Origin: Anoplopoma fimbria
Lineage: Eukaryota > Chordata > Actinopteri > Perciformes > Anoplopomatidae
Direction of reading: 5' to 3'
NCBI RefSeq assembly: GCF_027596085.1
Contig: NC_072469.1
Location: forward strand, 11,925,914-11,989,913
Length of the DNA stretch: 64,000 nucleotides
Part shown: positions 10,109 through 23,182 of the stretch, in pieces
Layout: the number at the start of each line of letters is the position of its first letter
Position numbering within the stretch: the stretch's first letter is position 1
Notes under the pieces: generated by a model
What the model saw: the letters and a program-made list of their open reading frames with translations, nothing else
Told to the model about the DNA's origin: nothing
The model's database searches: none
Made by a program: the position numbers and the translations under genes

Positions 10109-11789
10109 CTTTTGAATCTTGATTTCTTTTGCATCAGAGCACTCTTTTTGCTCCCATATAATTACGTTTTGACCTGCCGTAACAGGAAAAGCACTTTCAT
10201 GTATGGCAATGTAATGCCAAAACGAATTATGTGATTGGCAACACATAATTCCCAGGTCAAAATGTCTGCTATGAAAAAGTCTATTCAACCTTAGCATCAC
10301 TCCAATCCTGTTCAACGGCTGGAGGTGGGGGTCAAATTGCTTTTCAAAAGGACCCATTTTCACATTTTATGATTTAAGCACCATATCAGTACGTTGTTTG
10401 TCACTGCTATGGTTACAGTTTGATTATAGTTTGATTTAAACTAACTACACAACTACGGTTGAAACAGTGATCTGCCATTTCATCTCACATTTTGTTAACC
10501 CATGCAACCACTTCTCCATTCTCTCTGGAAAGTATAGTTAGGAATTTCAAGCAAATGACAGAATGATGCCTGCACACACCAATGAGGTACTGCAGTATGC
10601 TGTGTTTGAATAGATGAGATACTTTCAGCGTACCAGGGGCTGGCGGGTGATGAAGCTACCCCTATGATAGCCATAGCACCCCCAAAGAATTCCAGTGTTT
10701 TATTCATAATCTTACATTTTTAATGCCTTAGAAATACCTTTATTTTATTTAGTGTGTTTGTGAGGCACATGAGTTTCTGTTGGGTGATTTCTGGCGGGGT
10801 CAAGGGGGGGGGAAAAGTCACAGAGAGCATCAAACATCCACAGTGCCTGGAGCGCGTTGGACCAGGACAAGTGAGCGGAGTGTAATTTCCGCTCATCGCT
10901 CATGAAGCTGCTCACTTCCTCCGCTCTCCTGCTCAAAGCTGCTCCAAGCCGCTCTGCTCTATATCGCTCCGCCCTTAACTCAGATATCATGCGTCTGCAC
11001 TCAAAGCGCTCAATGCTCGCTCAGAAAAAAGAAACAAGCAGTGTTGTATTTTTACTAAGGGCTGTAATGGACTTGTTTGGGGGCTCAAATTATAAAAAGT
11101 GCAGGATTAAACGAGAAGATGTATTTGTTCTTCTTCTTGGACTGCATCCCACTGAGACAAATGCCGTCATTAGAGGGACTTATGGTGATTTGTCTTAGAG
11201 TCTTAGAACAGTATGAGGCCACAGACATGCAGGATTAAGTACCACATGGTTGAAGATAATACACACATGCAAGAAGTGTTCATTCTAAATGCCCTCAAAA
11301 GCTATGTTCTTCAAGAAATAATACCAGGATTACACAAGTTTGTTAACATTCCCACGGGCTGGCTGAATACCAGATCATCATCAGAGCCAAAGTGTTTAAA
11401 TTTTTAAAACAGACAACAGTGGACATGAATTAGTGAACAACAACATCAACAGTGACAACACCGGTAGTTTTAGTATTCAATATTTATGTGTCTCTGAGGT
11501 GATGGGATTCAGAAATAGCCATATGTCTGTTTTTGTGAATTTCTGTGCGAATCACTTTCAGCATAATTATGAAGAAACAGAGCAGGAACTCTGATCTGGA
11601 TAGTTGCCTCACGTTGGTTAATGCCAAACTGAAACTGGACCCCAAATGTAGACACCTGATCACTGCCCCTTGGGGTCTTATACCAATGCAAAGAGGCACC
11701 TTTACTGTCTGTATGAGACACACCAGGCTCTCAAGTATCTCCAATATAAACCCATCCATGTCATTATTAGACACTCAGAGCAACTGACG
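10109..11789. other. No gene; GC-richer GCTC cluster inside
   Basis: Mostly unremarkable. At about 10850-11035 there is a dense cluster of GCTC/GAGC tetranucleotides (GCTCAAAGCTGCTCC, CCGCTCTGCTC and similar) in an otherwise AT-rich setting. Such sub-terminal short repeats occur in hAT-type MITEs, but no terminal repeats were located. Confidence 0.4.
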
Positions 11790-12130
11790 CATAAAGAGCG
11801 AGAAAGATTTCGAACAAACACAGGACTTTCACCCAGGAGACCGCTGTTCATGTCTCGTGTGAAACGTTGACTTAGTTTTCCTTACTTTTGTTATGTAACT
11901 TATGTACTTAACTAATTTGCATACATAAGTAATGTAACAAGCGTGCTTATTTCACTTAACAAACATGCTTTTTTAACAACAATCATTTCCTAAGCCTATC
12001 CCAGTACCTTTGTTGACTAAACTTAACCGGGTAAACCTGAAAACTAAGTAAACCCACATTGGAAGTTTATTCCAAGTTTATTTTGAAAAGACTCTTTCCA
12101 TGTAACAAGCGGAAACTGTACATTTCCTGT
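11790..12130 (+). repeat. Dispersed repeat copy 2
   Basis: This has the same start block (TTTCACCCAGGAGACCGC...GTGAAACGTTGACTTA) and end block (TTTATTTTGAAAAGACTCT) as the copy at 7785-8310, but lacks the 32-bp array, with a single CCTAAGCCTATCC-like unit instead. The difference shows the array expanded in copy 1 or was lost here. Confidence 0.65.
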
Positions 12131-15000
12131 GACCTTATAAGTTTATTTTGAAAAGAAGAGTGGAAACGGTAATTCCATCCCAGACAACTAATGCTAGAGG
12201 GGAACCAGGAGTGTCAAAGTTTGAAGCTTAGGGCCAAGCAGCGGCAATACTAAAAGTCGCCGAACTCAATGCCTCAAAACAACAGTCCCGAACCTCCGGG
12301 TGGTGTTAAGATGACTACGTTCACTTCTTATATACAAGCTGGATACAACTGATGGATCCTTCACGGCCCAACATATCCTAAGATTATTTGCGTGCCGGTG
12401 AAGTTGATTTTGATTTTAATCGACATGGCGACTAGTGGACCAGCAGCGGGAGAATTCACATTTAAATGTAATTATTGGGACCTGATCAGATCACACTTAT
12501 GTTAAAATGATCGGTTAACTTACATGACGCTATTAACTAACCAGCTAACGCTTCCGGTAGCCACTGTGCTATTTACAGCAGCTCGTCCACTTTTAACTTA
12601 GCTTTACCTCTTTCATACTCTTTTATGACAACCGCAGCTGGTTGCTAGGAGACGGGAGCGGCAAAAGGGTGGGGGCGCGAAAAGCTGGTGACGCAAACAA
12701 GAAAGACCAGACCGTCTCATCCAAGGATGTGAAGGCTGGGTCCTCCGAAGGCCGAAGCCACTGGATTGGGACACAGCTACAGTCTATGGTCCAGACCTTT
12801 CGATCAATACGCCCACTCCACCAAGTACCATCCTGAATCGTCTGGCATCATGCCAAGAAACAGCTGCTTCTTGGTTAAAAAGTAATTGTGCAATGAGCGT
12901 GGCCACGAAAGTAACAATTAACCAATCAGCAACATGGGGGGGGGACTCTGTTGTCAAGCTAATGTGCAGCGTTTTCAACCTGTGACTCCAGGACAGCATG
13001 TCTTTTCAATACCATTGACATCAAAATTGTTTTCTACACTCCGCTCCACTCTTAAAACACCCATGAATCAGTAACGACTTAAAGTGCCACGAGAATCAGG
13101 CGTATACGTTCGCCTACTGGAAGTTATGTGACTGAAGATTCTGTGTGCTATCAGGCAAGTGATTTCCTGTTCTTACTTGGTAAGTTTGTAGTATGTAGTT
13201 ATTAATGCTGCAGTCTTGCTTTCAGTAAATGACAGAGACATTTAATACTAACAACAGCACACAATATTCTAGAGTGGTTTCACATCCACGAGTATTTCTG
13301 CTTTATTACAACGTGGGTCTTATTTTTCAGATTGTATTCATCAGTTGAACAGCTGAGATAGATACCATACCAGAAAAATTAACAATATAGTATCTATTTC
13401 AATTTTAAATAGCAGTATATATTAAGTAGCAATATTTCGTAGTTTTGCCCATCAATCCAATGAAATAATATTCACCAAGTTAATTGGCGAGACCTGAAAC
13501 AGGATGACCACTAAATATGAGCAGTCAGAGGAACAGACAGGTTGGGAACCAATGGCCACTTGACTACCCGACTACTTAAAAAATATATGTGAAATTAAGG
13601 CTTAAGAGTTTCGCTGGATCCGCTCTCAGATCTAACGATTGCAAGTTTAGGAAAAAAATATTCTGCTTTGAATTTGGCAGCCAACAGTCACCCGGTATGA
13701 ATCTCACAGCAAATTAAATAATATCACCCCTGTCCAGTACAGACAATAATATATACTGAACTAACTTTACAATGAGGTTTTCCCAATTTAAGGTGTTCAG
13801 CTTTTAAGTTTGAGCTCCAAATATGGTGGTTTAGATAATCTGGATAAGGTGGATAAAGTGGTTATTGTTTACCGCGGCTGACCTATTTATTGTGATGTCA
13901 CCGTGTTCCCAGATCTCAGCAATTGCTTTGGTGAGTACAGCGTTTTAATGACTGATAGAAATGATGGACAAAACTACAAAAACAAGAGCCAACGTGGAAT
14001 TTCCTTTGAATAAATCAATGATTATTGATCCAACCATGTTCCTTTGGCCCACTGACTACCCATCTGTTGGACTGGTAGCCATCTTGGTCCACAGTGATCA
14101 AACCAGTTTGTATCCCTTAAGAGGAAAGAGAGGACGAGGCAGATCCGGCCAAACTCAACACTGTCCAGAGTATTTGGCATGTGAGGTTGAAGTGCTTTTC
14201 TTAATTTTTTATTTGCATCTGAGTGAAATCTCTGTTTTTACATCTTCAGAATTCATGAAGCCAGATGTAACAGTGGCATGCTTCTATTTACTCTAGCATG
14301 CTGTGTTGTCTTCTCACTTCCTCTAACACGATACACATTTAGCATCTGAAGATAGAAAATACACAAATCCTATCTAATGATTCAATTCACAGCTTCCTGC
14401 TGAGAGAGCCTGCGCTCAGTTGCTTGTAAGGAATAGAAAATCTCACACTCTCGCCTCGGATACGACAGGCTCGGTGGAAAATTGCCTGCTCTAAAAATAG
14501 CTCAGCATAAAGATGCCTGAAAGCTAAACAAGCCACAGTGAACAAACTGTCAGGGCAGGAAGGAACCTTTGAGCAGAAAAAAAATGAATCCCACGCTTTT
14601 ATTCTATTTTTTTCTTCTTTGGTGGAGTGGAATGCTGAACCCAGCTGAGAGCTGCATAGCCATACATTTATAAGTATGATTACCAGAAAAAGATAAATGA
14701 AACAAGTTAATGATTTGATCAGATTTTGCAGCAAATTTGCTTTGTAGAAAATTTAACAGATTTAAGGAAACTTTCTCGTTCGGAGGGTGAGCTATTTCTT
14801 TTTACCAGAAACACAACAGAAGAAAACTGCCACGTGAAAGATGTTGTCTCCAATATAAATGCTAATATCTCTCCTTAGTCAAATGAAAACTAAACTAAAC
14901 TAAAGAAGCAACCGTGAGGAAAACAACGTCAGTTGTGTTTCATAACAGGAGGGGAGGTCAGTTATTTGATTTTGATGTAACCTTCAGTCGAGAATCAGAT
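12131..15000. other. No gene; probable transposon relic near 12640-12960
   Basis: The GC-richer block at 12640-12960 contains AAGGCTGGGTCCTCCGAAGG and GCCACTGGATTGGGACACAG, which recall a teleost DNA-transposon relic; there is no second copy here to confirm it. The rest is AT-rich with no motif-bearing frame. Confidence 0.35.
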
Positions 15001-15292
15001 GTACAGATTAAGAAGTAGGGAAGAGTGACATGTCAGGAGCTGATTCTGAGTGGTATGTCACTTTTGATCACTTATGTTTTGCTACTGTTTTACTGTCTTA
15101 TGGCACTTATGGTATGATACTCATGTCTACTGTCATATCAGTGGTATGACCAATTGTTTTTGTATCGTTGCTGTGTCTAGGTTTATACAGTGACGCTAAG
15201 TGGTACGCCACTTTGACTTGTGCTTTTATTAAGTGATTTATTGTTGAAAATGAAAAAATAAAACATTTCAGATTTCAAACTGACTCCACGGA

Positions 15293-15344
15293 TATAACAA
15301 AAATCTATGATGTTGTCTTCGACAACATTGTAGATTTCTGTTAT
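15293..15344. repeat. Hairpin, 24-bp arms with 3 mismatches
   Basis: The segment ATAACAAAAATCTATGATG... pairs with the reverse complement of ...CATTGTAGATTTCTGTTAT around the loop TTC. It lies in the middle of a 15050-15560 block in which both sides carry GTCTACTG and GTGGTATG motifs in opposite sense. A larger, decayed foldback element is possible. Confidence 0.7.
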
Positions 15345-15639
15345 ATTTTTGTTATATGATGCCGCTATTATACAAATTAAATCAGCATGCCCCTGGTGAT
15401 CTACTGGTACACACCAATTTCCACCAGTATATTATGAACACCAGTGAGATACCCCTGTATTGTGGTATGCATACGCCAGTAGACACACATCAACATACTA
15501 CCAATCAAAGTGGAAATACACTTACAATCAGCATATGACACTAAAACAAGACTGGCACCATAATGGTGCTGGTGGGAAGTTGTATCTGTCAGTTGAATGT
15601 GAGTTTCATACCATTTGTCACTGCAGAGATGGATAGTTG

Positions 15640-15730
15640 TCGTACCCTGATCGCTGGTCGCTACACTGTAATTGGCCAGTCTGTGTACGAGGGGCGGGAC
15701 TTAGTGAAAGGTCAATTTGGGAAATTACTC
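15640..15730 (+). repeat. End fragment of the 19089 MITE family
   Basis: AATTGGCCAGTCTGTG, GGGGCGGGACTTAG and AAGGTCAATTT match the right end of the element at 19089-19434 and the copy at 50510-50615. Confidence 0.5.
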
Positions 15731-16571
15731 GTCACTTGAAATCAAAACTAAAAGGGGGATAGTGGTTTAAATTGTTTTAGAACAATTATGAGTGACACTT
15801 CCTGACAATCATGAAATCTATAATTAGAAGTCAGCTAGCCTCCCTGCAGATGTCCCCTAGGCGGCCTATTATCAGCTGACGTATTTGTACAACTTGGCAG
15901 AATACTTATTATACGGTAAAAACAATACAAATAAACTACAGTACAAGTCCCTGTACCAATAAGATACAGTTGTGTTCAACAGTAGCATGAAACCGTAAAC
16001 AGAGTTTGTTAGAATAAACAATCAGTGCTGTTATGTTTCATGAAAAGAACAGTCTCAATAGGACTTCCTCTCCTGAGCTCTCCAGGCTTGCGTCTTTACC
16101 ACCTCCCTCCCCCTCCTCTCGCTCCACAGCCAAACGCACTCTGATGTTGGATTAGAAAATCAAAGCCTCTAGTCTCCATGAACAACCATCCCCTGCTGCT
16201 GCTGCGTCTTACTGGCATTGTTCTGCCAGTCTTGCATGCTTTGATGGTTGCTTCTCGGGCCTAGGTCTATTTCTGTTTGAACTGCTTTGAGATATGTTTG
16301 GAATGTGCACTGATGTTGTGTTTTGGACATATAAAGGGTCTTGGCTTAAAGGGAAAGTTGGTATATTCCAACCTGGTGTATTTCCATTCTTAAGTACATC
16401 TTCTGATGCACCACTTGGACACATCATCAGTGTTGTATCCTGGAGTTTTTGGGTGTTTAGAGGCCGACCGAGTGGCTTCGTCCAAATAAACGGGTCCGAA
16501 ATAGAACAACCAGAATACCTTGTCCCCATTGTCCTGATTTTATTCTTATTTTTTTTCATTCCTCCCTACAG

Positions 16572-16664
16572 AATCACATCGCCTTCGCTGAGGTCACATG
16601 ACGTGGAGTCGGCCGTCTGGCAGACCCATTGGACGTCCACGCTCTTCACCGTCCAATCCAATTA
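16572..16664 (+). other. Possible exon after a strong splice acceptor
   Basis: A long T-rich tract ending CATTCCTCCCTACAG gives a textbook acceptor. The following 93 nt are GC-richer than their neighbours. One phase is open for about 30 codons (ITSPSLRSHDVESAVWQTHW, then a short tail ending QSN and a TAA). No donor or known motif was recognised, and it does not join in frame with the exon at 9426. It could be a last exon of an unknown transcript or chance. Confidence 0.25.
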
Positions 16665-17799
16665 ACCGGAGCGCAGCGCTAAACCCGTTCTCTGTGTGTG
16701 TCTGGTCTGCTGGTATGTTGTTCTATGTTGTCTTTATCAGGCCCCTGTTGTCATTTGCAGCTTCTCGTATTCAAGGACAAAACAAAAAAAGAAAGAAGAG
16801 TCAATGACCCAGACGAGGACAGGTTGCTTCTGCTTTCTCCATCTATGCACTTCTTCTGAATTATGTTTGACTTTGGCCTCTCAAATGAAGCCTATTGTGA
16901 GGCAAATCGGTGGTACTGGTTGAACATTGTGGAACACTGAACAACAACTGAAGAACTGGATTGCACCATCTCAACTCTGCCAAGGTCAAAAACGTTGTCA
17001 TGGTTTGATTATGGAAGCGTAGTTCCATTAAGATGGCTGTAAGTCTTAAGTTTAAGAGTGTCACAACATAGAGAAATACGTTGTTCTGTCTCTGTTCTAA
17101 GTTCTGTTTTTGATGTTATAACATCACCTTCATAATTTTCAGAGGACCACTCTGAATAACAGAATATGACATTGACTGCTGGGCCCATATTTATCAAACT
17201 GATTGATGTGAACTTTTGGACTTCAGTGAAAGATAACACTAAAGATCACTTACTCACACGCATAAGAATGAAAGCCATCTGTTAAATGTAATTTGTCTTC
17301 AAATACTCTTCAATTTAGGAGAGCTCCAGATTGAAGCAATAGGTATACTTCAGACTTATTGGTAGGTCACCTGTTAGCTTCTTCTGTCCTATAAAATGTT
17401 TCTGAGAGTGTGTTGAGCCCCATTTTTTGCATTCCTAAGAAGTGCAAATGACGAGGATAATGAGGTCTAGCCAGCTTAATGTTGGATTGAAACTTACTTT
17501 TACTTGTGGAGGCAAAACAACGCATTGACCCTGAGATGCTTTTGACACTTGGTCCCAAGGTCTCACGGCTCAAATTCTATTTCTTAACCAACAAATGTAT
17601 AACTGATAACTTCAACATGCATGCGGCATCGCGCGTTTCAATGTTTTGAATATACAGCTGACAAATATGAAACTGGAAATGATATGACAGCAGGATAAAA
17701 AATTTGATTGGAGGTATTTGAACCCGTAACAAGCCCAGCGGCTGCTTGTCCTGATGGAGTAACACATGGAGCGAGACAGTTTAAGTGATTCCCAACTCT

Positions 17800-18020
17800 T
17801 CTTTGAGCTGTGTGAACTCTATTTAATGAGTCAAGAAACTTTGTAGAATAAATGATCAAAACAACATGTTTGATTTTCACATAGTGCAGAGGGGTTGTGA
17901 GGTTATTTTACAACAGTCCAATACTGTTTGCACAAAATGTAACCAGTGTAACGGCAGTGTGTAATTGTGGCTTGACGGTGACCTCATCTCTCCAGTTAGA
18001 GTTTGCAAGGAACAAATAGA
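17800..18020 (+). repeat. Dispersed repeat, pair member 1
   Basis: Blocks TGTGTGAACTC, TACAACAGTC, TGCACAAAATGTAACCAG and CCAGTTAGAG appear in the same order and spacing at 27795-28030. The family is unknown to me; no terminal repeats were found. Confidence 0.7.
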
Positions 18021-19088
18021 ATAAAGTAATTGCTGCTCTCCCAAGAACTGACTAAATGACCCATAATACCAAACTAATTCATGTTTGCTCATTCATGTTT
18101 CTGTTCATGCGGCTATAACAAGTTGATTCATCTCAGGAATCCATTTCATCAAGCAGAAATTGGCTGTTTTCACATTTAGCCAGTTTCAATCTTTTAAGTG
18201 CACTCAGGCTGATTAATCAGCTCCACGCAGGCTATGATGCCTGGAGGTTGGCAAATATATAGAGCAGCCATACTGATTCATCATCAACATGGCATCCATC
18301 TATGCTTTCAAACTGTGAATTAGACTGGGCCTTTACAACAACATTCTCGAGGGTTTAGGGGTTATGACCTCTGACCCCTGCAGTGCATGATGTCACCTAA
18401 GCCTGCTGATAAAATGACTTCACTGATATGGAATCTTGCTCCAATTCTGTCTCTATTTCATACAAACCTGATCTGCTAGACTATAAAGTGTTCCACTTAA
18501 GAAGTATATTTTGTCAGTCAGTCATGACACAGGAATTTGTGTCTCTGATAAGTCTTATGAATCATTTTTAGAGTGCTTTTGGTCTCGTTAGCGACTGAGC
18601 TAACTTGCTAACGGTAGTTAGGCGGGTTATTTGGGCTGGCTGGTTGTGAGCAGTTATTAGTGAGCTCGCCAGCTACAGGACAAAGATAGTTTGGTTTCCA
18701 TTTAAAACTATTTCCTATAATTACATCCCGTTATAGTTTGTTGGAGGATGATTGTTGTTCAGACGGCAATTTTATTTATACATGTATGCTTTTGACGATG
18801 ATGTTAACATGATTTCTAACTTTTTTTAACATTTTTGAACGAGCCAACCAAATAATTAAGTAGACTCAATGTTTTTGGACTAACACAGATCCATACATGC
18901 CAGTGTAAAACTGCTGTGTTGTGGTGATGCAGTTTTGGAGGAGTTTTGTCAAGTGCGAAAAAGTTATTCTGAATAACTTGCTTCGTAAAGATGGGTTGTA
19001 AAGAAAGACAACCCGAAAAAAAGAAAGACAGCAAGAACCTTTTGCAGTGTGTCTCTTGCAAGTCCGGAAGTGCAATACTTTATATCAA
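18021..19088. other. No feature seen
   Basis: AT-rich with no supported gene, tandem repeat or element ends. Confidence 0.5.
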
Positions 19089-19434
19089 TTGACCGATCCT
19101 TAGTCCCGCCCCCCGTTGTTACTGTTGCTAGGTCGGACAAGCTTGACAAAAAGAAACATGTTGTGTGTATTAGATAATCCCTGGATAGCCTCAAGAAGCT
19201 GACAGCAAGGACTACGGTACGCGGTGGAAGGATATGTTCACAATGTATGTATATAATGTGTCCGTGAAGATAACTACGCCTTTGTAATGTGATTTACATA
19301 GTAGCTTCAAACAGACGTAGCATACCTAAGTATTACAGGAAAGGGGAGAGTTGACCGAGGTTCCACCAGGTTCTAAGCTTGCTGGATTGTTATTGGATCA
19401 CTGAGTGAATAGGGCGGGACTTAGGAAGGGTCAA
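19089..19434. mobile_element. MITE with about 24-bp terminal inverted repeats
   Basis: The left end TTGACCGATCCTTAGTCCCG matches the reverse complement of the right end (TTGACCCTTCCTAAGTCCCG), with 21 of 24 bases equal over the full arm. It is 346 bp with no coding capacity. The internal block AGACGTAGCATACC, GGGGAGAGTTGACCGAGG is found inverted at 50268-50340. Related ends occur at 15640, 30110 and 50510. The superfamily is undetermined, since target duplications are not clear. Confidence 0.65.
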
Positions 19435-19575
19435 ATGGGTACAACATCAGGCATAATCTTGGAACTTTGATAAATATGGGCTCAGGTCAAAGTAGCAAAT
19501 TAGGAAGACTGCAAAACTGTTTGTCTTTGTATTCATATGTCATTTACCACTTCTGACATCTCTATGAGGGTTTAG

Positions 19576-19638
19576 GGTGTGTGTACAAGAGTGTATATAC
19601 GTGTGTGTGTGTGTGTGTGTACGTGTGTGCGTGTGTGC
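19576..19638. repeat. Imperfect GT microsatellite
   Basis: GT runs broken by AC and GC dinucleotides. Confidence 0.9.
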
Positions 19639-20585
19639 ATTATACAGTGTATGCAGTCAACTCCACCAATGAAAATACTATACACTCTTTATTCTAACAA
19701 AAACGTCAAGCCGCATCAGACAATCACCACCTCCCTCTCTTTCCTTTTTATCTTCTCTTTCTTGTAGTTTAGAACAGGCTTTGGGTTAGAGGTAGCAGGT
19801 CTAGTGATCCAACACTGTATGAGGAATGGACTTGGTGAAAAGAGCACACAGTGTCTGCAACCCGTTGTCAAACCAATGCAGTTTGCTTCTTTGATTCATG
19901 TGAAAGCTAAAAAATACACAGGTCAGCTTGACTCACAGGCCAAAACTGAGATTTTTTATGGTATGCATTTATTAGTGGGACATATTTAGTTCTCCTCTCA
20001 TCTAATTTCTGATGGTTTACAGTGATGTCAGAACATCTACAGTCTTGTCTCGGAGAAAAGATTTTTTCCGTGGCCCTAGCCTTCAGTATCAAACAGATGC
20101 GGAGTCATGCAGGGAGGCAGTCTCTGTAGTTCCATCTCACAGCCAATCAGGACAGGAACCTTTTTGATCATCGGCTGGGCTACAAGTCTTGTTGCACTAT
20201 TTTTTCCTCTAAAATTTGTAGTGTAGTGCACTAAACATGAGCGGATCATTTAATTAAATCTGGTTCCCTGTTTTGGTTACATTTAATCATCACTTACTGT
20301 CCCTCATATAGATATAATGCCAATTGTTTTAATGTATACATGTGTTGTATAATTGAGTCATATTCTTAATGTATTAGTTGTCTTTTAGAAGGCCCAAATC
20401 TTTTACAGTCTGGAGTGACTTTTTCAACTTCACACAAAACACTTGGGCATGAAACTGTCACATTTAATGGAACCTTTTAATATTTTAGTAATTCTTCTTG
20501 TTTATGGTCTTCCTCAGATTCACATGAGAAGTTATATTTCAGTTTTATCTCTGTGTGTACAGCACAGAATGAAAATAGCCTGGCT

Positions 20586-20618
20586 AAGTACAAAGTCCTG
20601 ACGCAGGACTTTGTACTT
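20586..20618. repeat. Perfect palindrome, 15-bp arms, 3-bp loop
   Basis: AAGTACAAAGTCCTG and CAGGACTTTGTACTT flank ACG. It is isolated, with no element recognised around it; an RNA hairpin or a relic of a foldback element are both possible. Confidence 0.85.
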
Positions 20619-20960
20619 TTTAAATATTGGCCACATATTTTTGTATGTTCAGTACAAAATAAAAGGATGTGTAATAGAGCTTAAGAGTTGTTTGAATGTG
20701 TTTGTTTCCCTATTTTGATGTAGCTATCTCTATGCTAGACACACAGATATGCTACCAATATATTCTCATGTTATTCTGGGTATTTCAACAATTTTCCCAA
20801 GATGTGGGAGCACATAACAAAAATATGAAGAAAGAGAAGCTACGAATATTCACATTGGACTCACTCAAACAGTTAACATTTCACAAATGACTTGCATTAA
20901 TTCATATTTTTGGCCAGAAATCGCAGTTTGTGACAATTAATCTACGTTTGCAATGTCACT

Positions 20961-21010
20961 CTATATATATATTTATATATATGTGTGTGTGCGTGTGTGT
21001 GTGTGCGTGT
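20961..21010. repeat. Compound AT/GT microsatellite
   Basis: TATATATATATTTATATATA is followed by GTGTGTGTGCGTGTG. Confidence 0.9.
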
Positions 21011-21732
21011 TTTCCATTAATTTATATTTTCATTAAAGTCATGTATATTTATGAATTTCTTTTTCTTTTCTTATCCAGATGGTTAGACGAGAATTTGAGC
21101 ATTCTGGAAAAAAGCTGTCCTGATAAATTACGATGAACTGGTGGGGAGCTTTGTTGCATGTTGTACCTAATCTCTCTCCATTAATTTCATGTTATCTCTT
21201 TACGGCCCCCTACAGGCCCAAAATTGATAAATGCAGCTTTAAATTGTTCAACAATTAATTAAATCACTGTCAATTAACTGACTGACTGTTTGAAGCAAAA
21301 CTAACACTAATGCTAGTGACAAATGGACACGTCCATACTGTATATTGTATATTTGCATTGTATCAAAGTCCCATCCCTCTTTTGTGTTGGTCGCTCTTCT
21401 TTGTAGCAATAACATGTCAGGCTTTCTTTCCCATCAGGAGGTAGGAAAAAGAACACATTGAAGGTTTAATTCTGTTTCCCCTTCAAATATCTATTTTTGT
21501 AAGAATCATTGAAGCACTTATAAATAAGGACTCCAGACGGAAACATGCAAAAAGCAGCACTTTAAATCAAGCTGTAACTCATTGCTAATGAAATTGCCAC
21601 TCATCTCAATGCTGCTTGAAAACAAACATCACAAAGAATATTCAAATTCTGAAAAAATTTAAATTCAGATTAAAAAAACATTTAATCTTCTTATATGTGC
21701 ACCACAAGAGCTACTACAATTTAAAAGAGAAC

Positions 21733-21791
21733 ATATATAATGAACTATATATATATATATGAATAATGAACTTATATATATATATATAATG

Positions 21792-21850
<59 letters not shown>
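21733..21850. repeat. AT microsatellite with repeated ATAATGAA spacers
   Basis: Three (AT)n tracts of growing length, each preceded by ATAATGAA(C/T)T, the last about 56 bp. The repeated spacer shows stepwise duplication of a unit that includes non-AT bases. Confidence 0.9.
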
Positions 21851-21853
<3 letters not shown>

Positions 21854-23182
21854 CCTTTTGGTCATATCCTATATTCTAATTTACTTCTGTCTATTTTCTT
21901 ATGACTGTGCACTGTGTGAGTGTTCACGATAAATGTCCCCTTTATTCCTCAGATAGCTGTTATTGCTTCTCAATGTCATTTAACTGAAATGAGGTCATGT
22001 TATTGTTCAGAATTACAGTTACATTTTTATACGCTGTTTTGTGAATAGTGTTATGTTGATATTTCTGTTCCTGACCCTGCTGTGTATTACACATCCTTCC
22101 TCAACTGAGTTTTTTTGTGACATACGTAACAAATCTTTATTTTTCCTTCTCCTTTTTTTCCCCCCCACACAGTCGTGTGATTTCTTTGCTTAGTGGAACA
22201 TACTGTATGGATGTTGTTGCTCTTATTATATTACAATTCTTTTGATATTATTCATATTTCTTTTTTCAGATTTCCCTTTTTTGACTTAAGTTCCAATTGT
22301 GACCTTTTACACTGTAGAAAAAAGAAATTTACAGCATTTGAATAAAAAAAACAATGAAAGGGATTTACCATTTGCCTGGAGAAATTGTCTCATTCCTCTG
22401 ATTAAAGCAATGTACCATGTATGATGTTGGATCTGTACGACATCAGATTCATTTAGCTGACGCCTTTAAGTGTATTCAACCATGTGGGTAAAACCAAAGG
22501 AATCATGCAAGTACATTAACTTTAAACGCTGCATTCAGACACAATGATAGATAAAAAAAAGTTGTTGTTTTTAATATTTTTTAGTTATTATCAATGATAT
22601 TTTTTTTAACACAGCCATACTTATAAACATGATGTTACAATGGTAGTTTTTTAACCTTTTTAGCACTCTTTTCTTCCAACATCCACCCATCACTTCATTT
22701 TACCAGTGGACAATTTAGAGCACTGGTAAAGAGGCCTAAATGACCCTCTTAGAAGAGCATGTTCTGAAGGTTCATAAAGGTACGATTTCACCAGCAATCT
22801 GGGTTTTAGACAACAAGTCATCTAAATCCGGCAAGAATATGCGTGGTCTGCCTATGCCCTATGGAAAGACACTTACTGTTTGATGACATAATTTATCTGT
22901 CCCTTCAAAAACTGTTACTATTGTGGTTTGGATTGAAATTAATTCTTTGTTAAGACTAGGGTTATTCTTCCGACTGGCAGTCAAAGTACATGGAAATGTA
23001 TGGGGTCACAGAAGACAATGTGGTGGTCACTTGTCATATATTGCATTGGGCCATTTGGCCACTTTCCTGCCAATGTAGGCACACATGCACCTAAGGGAAT
23101 ATTCCTGAGGAACTGTCCCCTATAGGTCCCAAGAGGGCCAAAGTTTCTGAAAATGAGTTAAGGTAAAATAAAAAAAGACATA
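21851..23182. other. No gene; decayed L2 tail at 22438-22500
   Basis: GATTCATTTAGCTGACGCC followed by AAGTGTATTCAACCATG resembles a decayed antisense 3' end of an L2-type LINE (compare CATTTAGCAGACGCTTTTAT at 62523). Otherwise AT-rich with no supported feature. Confidence 0.4.

Noticed and set aside
21060..21240. Exon after TTTTCTTATCCAG
   Set aside because: The downstream frame is short and the sequence resembles a dispersed repeat; no donor.
22140..22200. Exon after a strong CCCCCCCACACAG acceptor
   Set aside because: No open, GC-balanced block follows and no donor was found.
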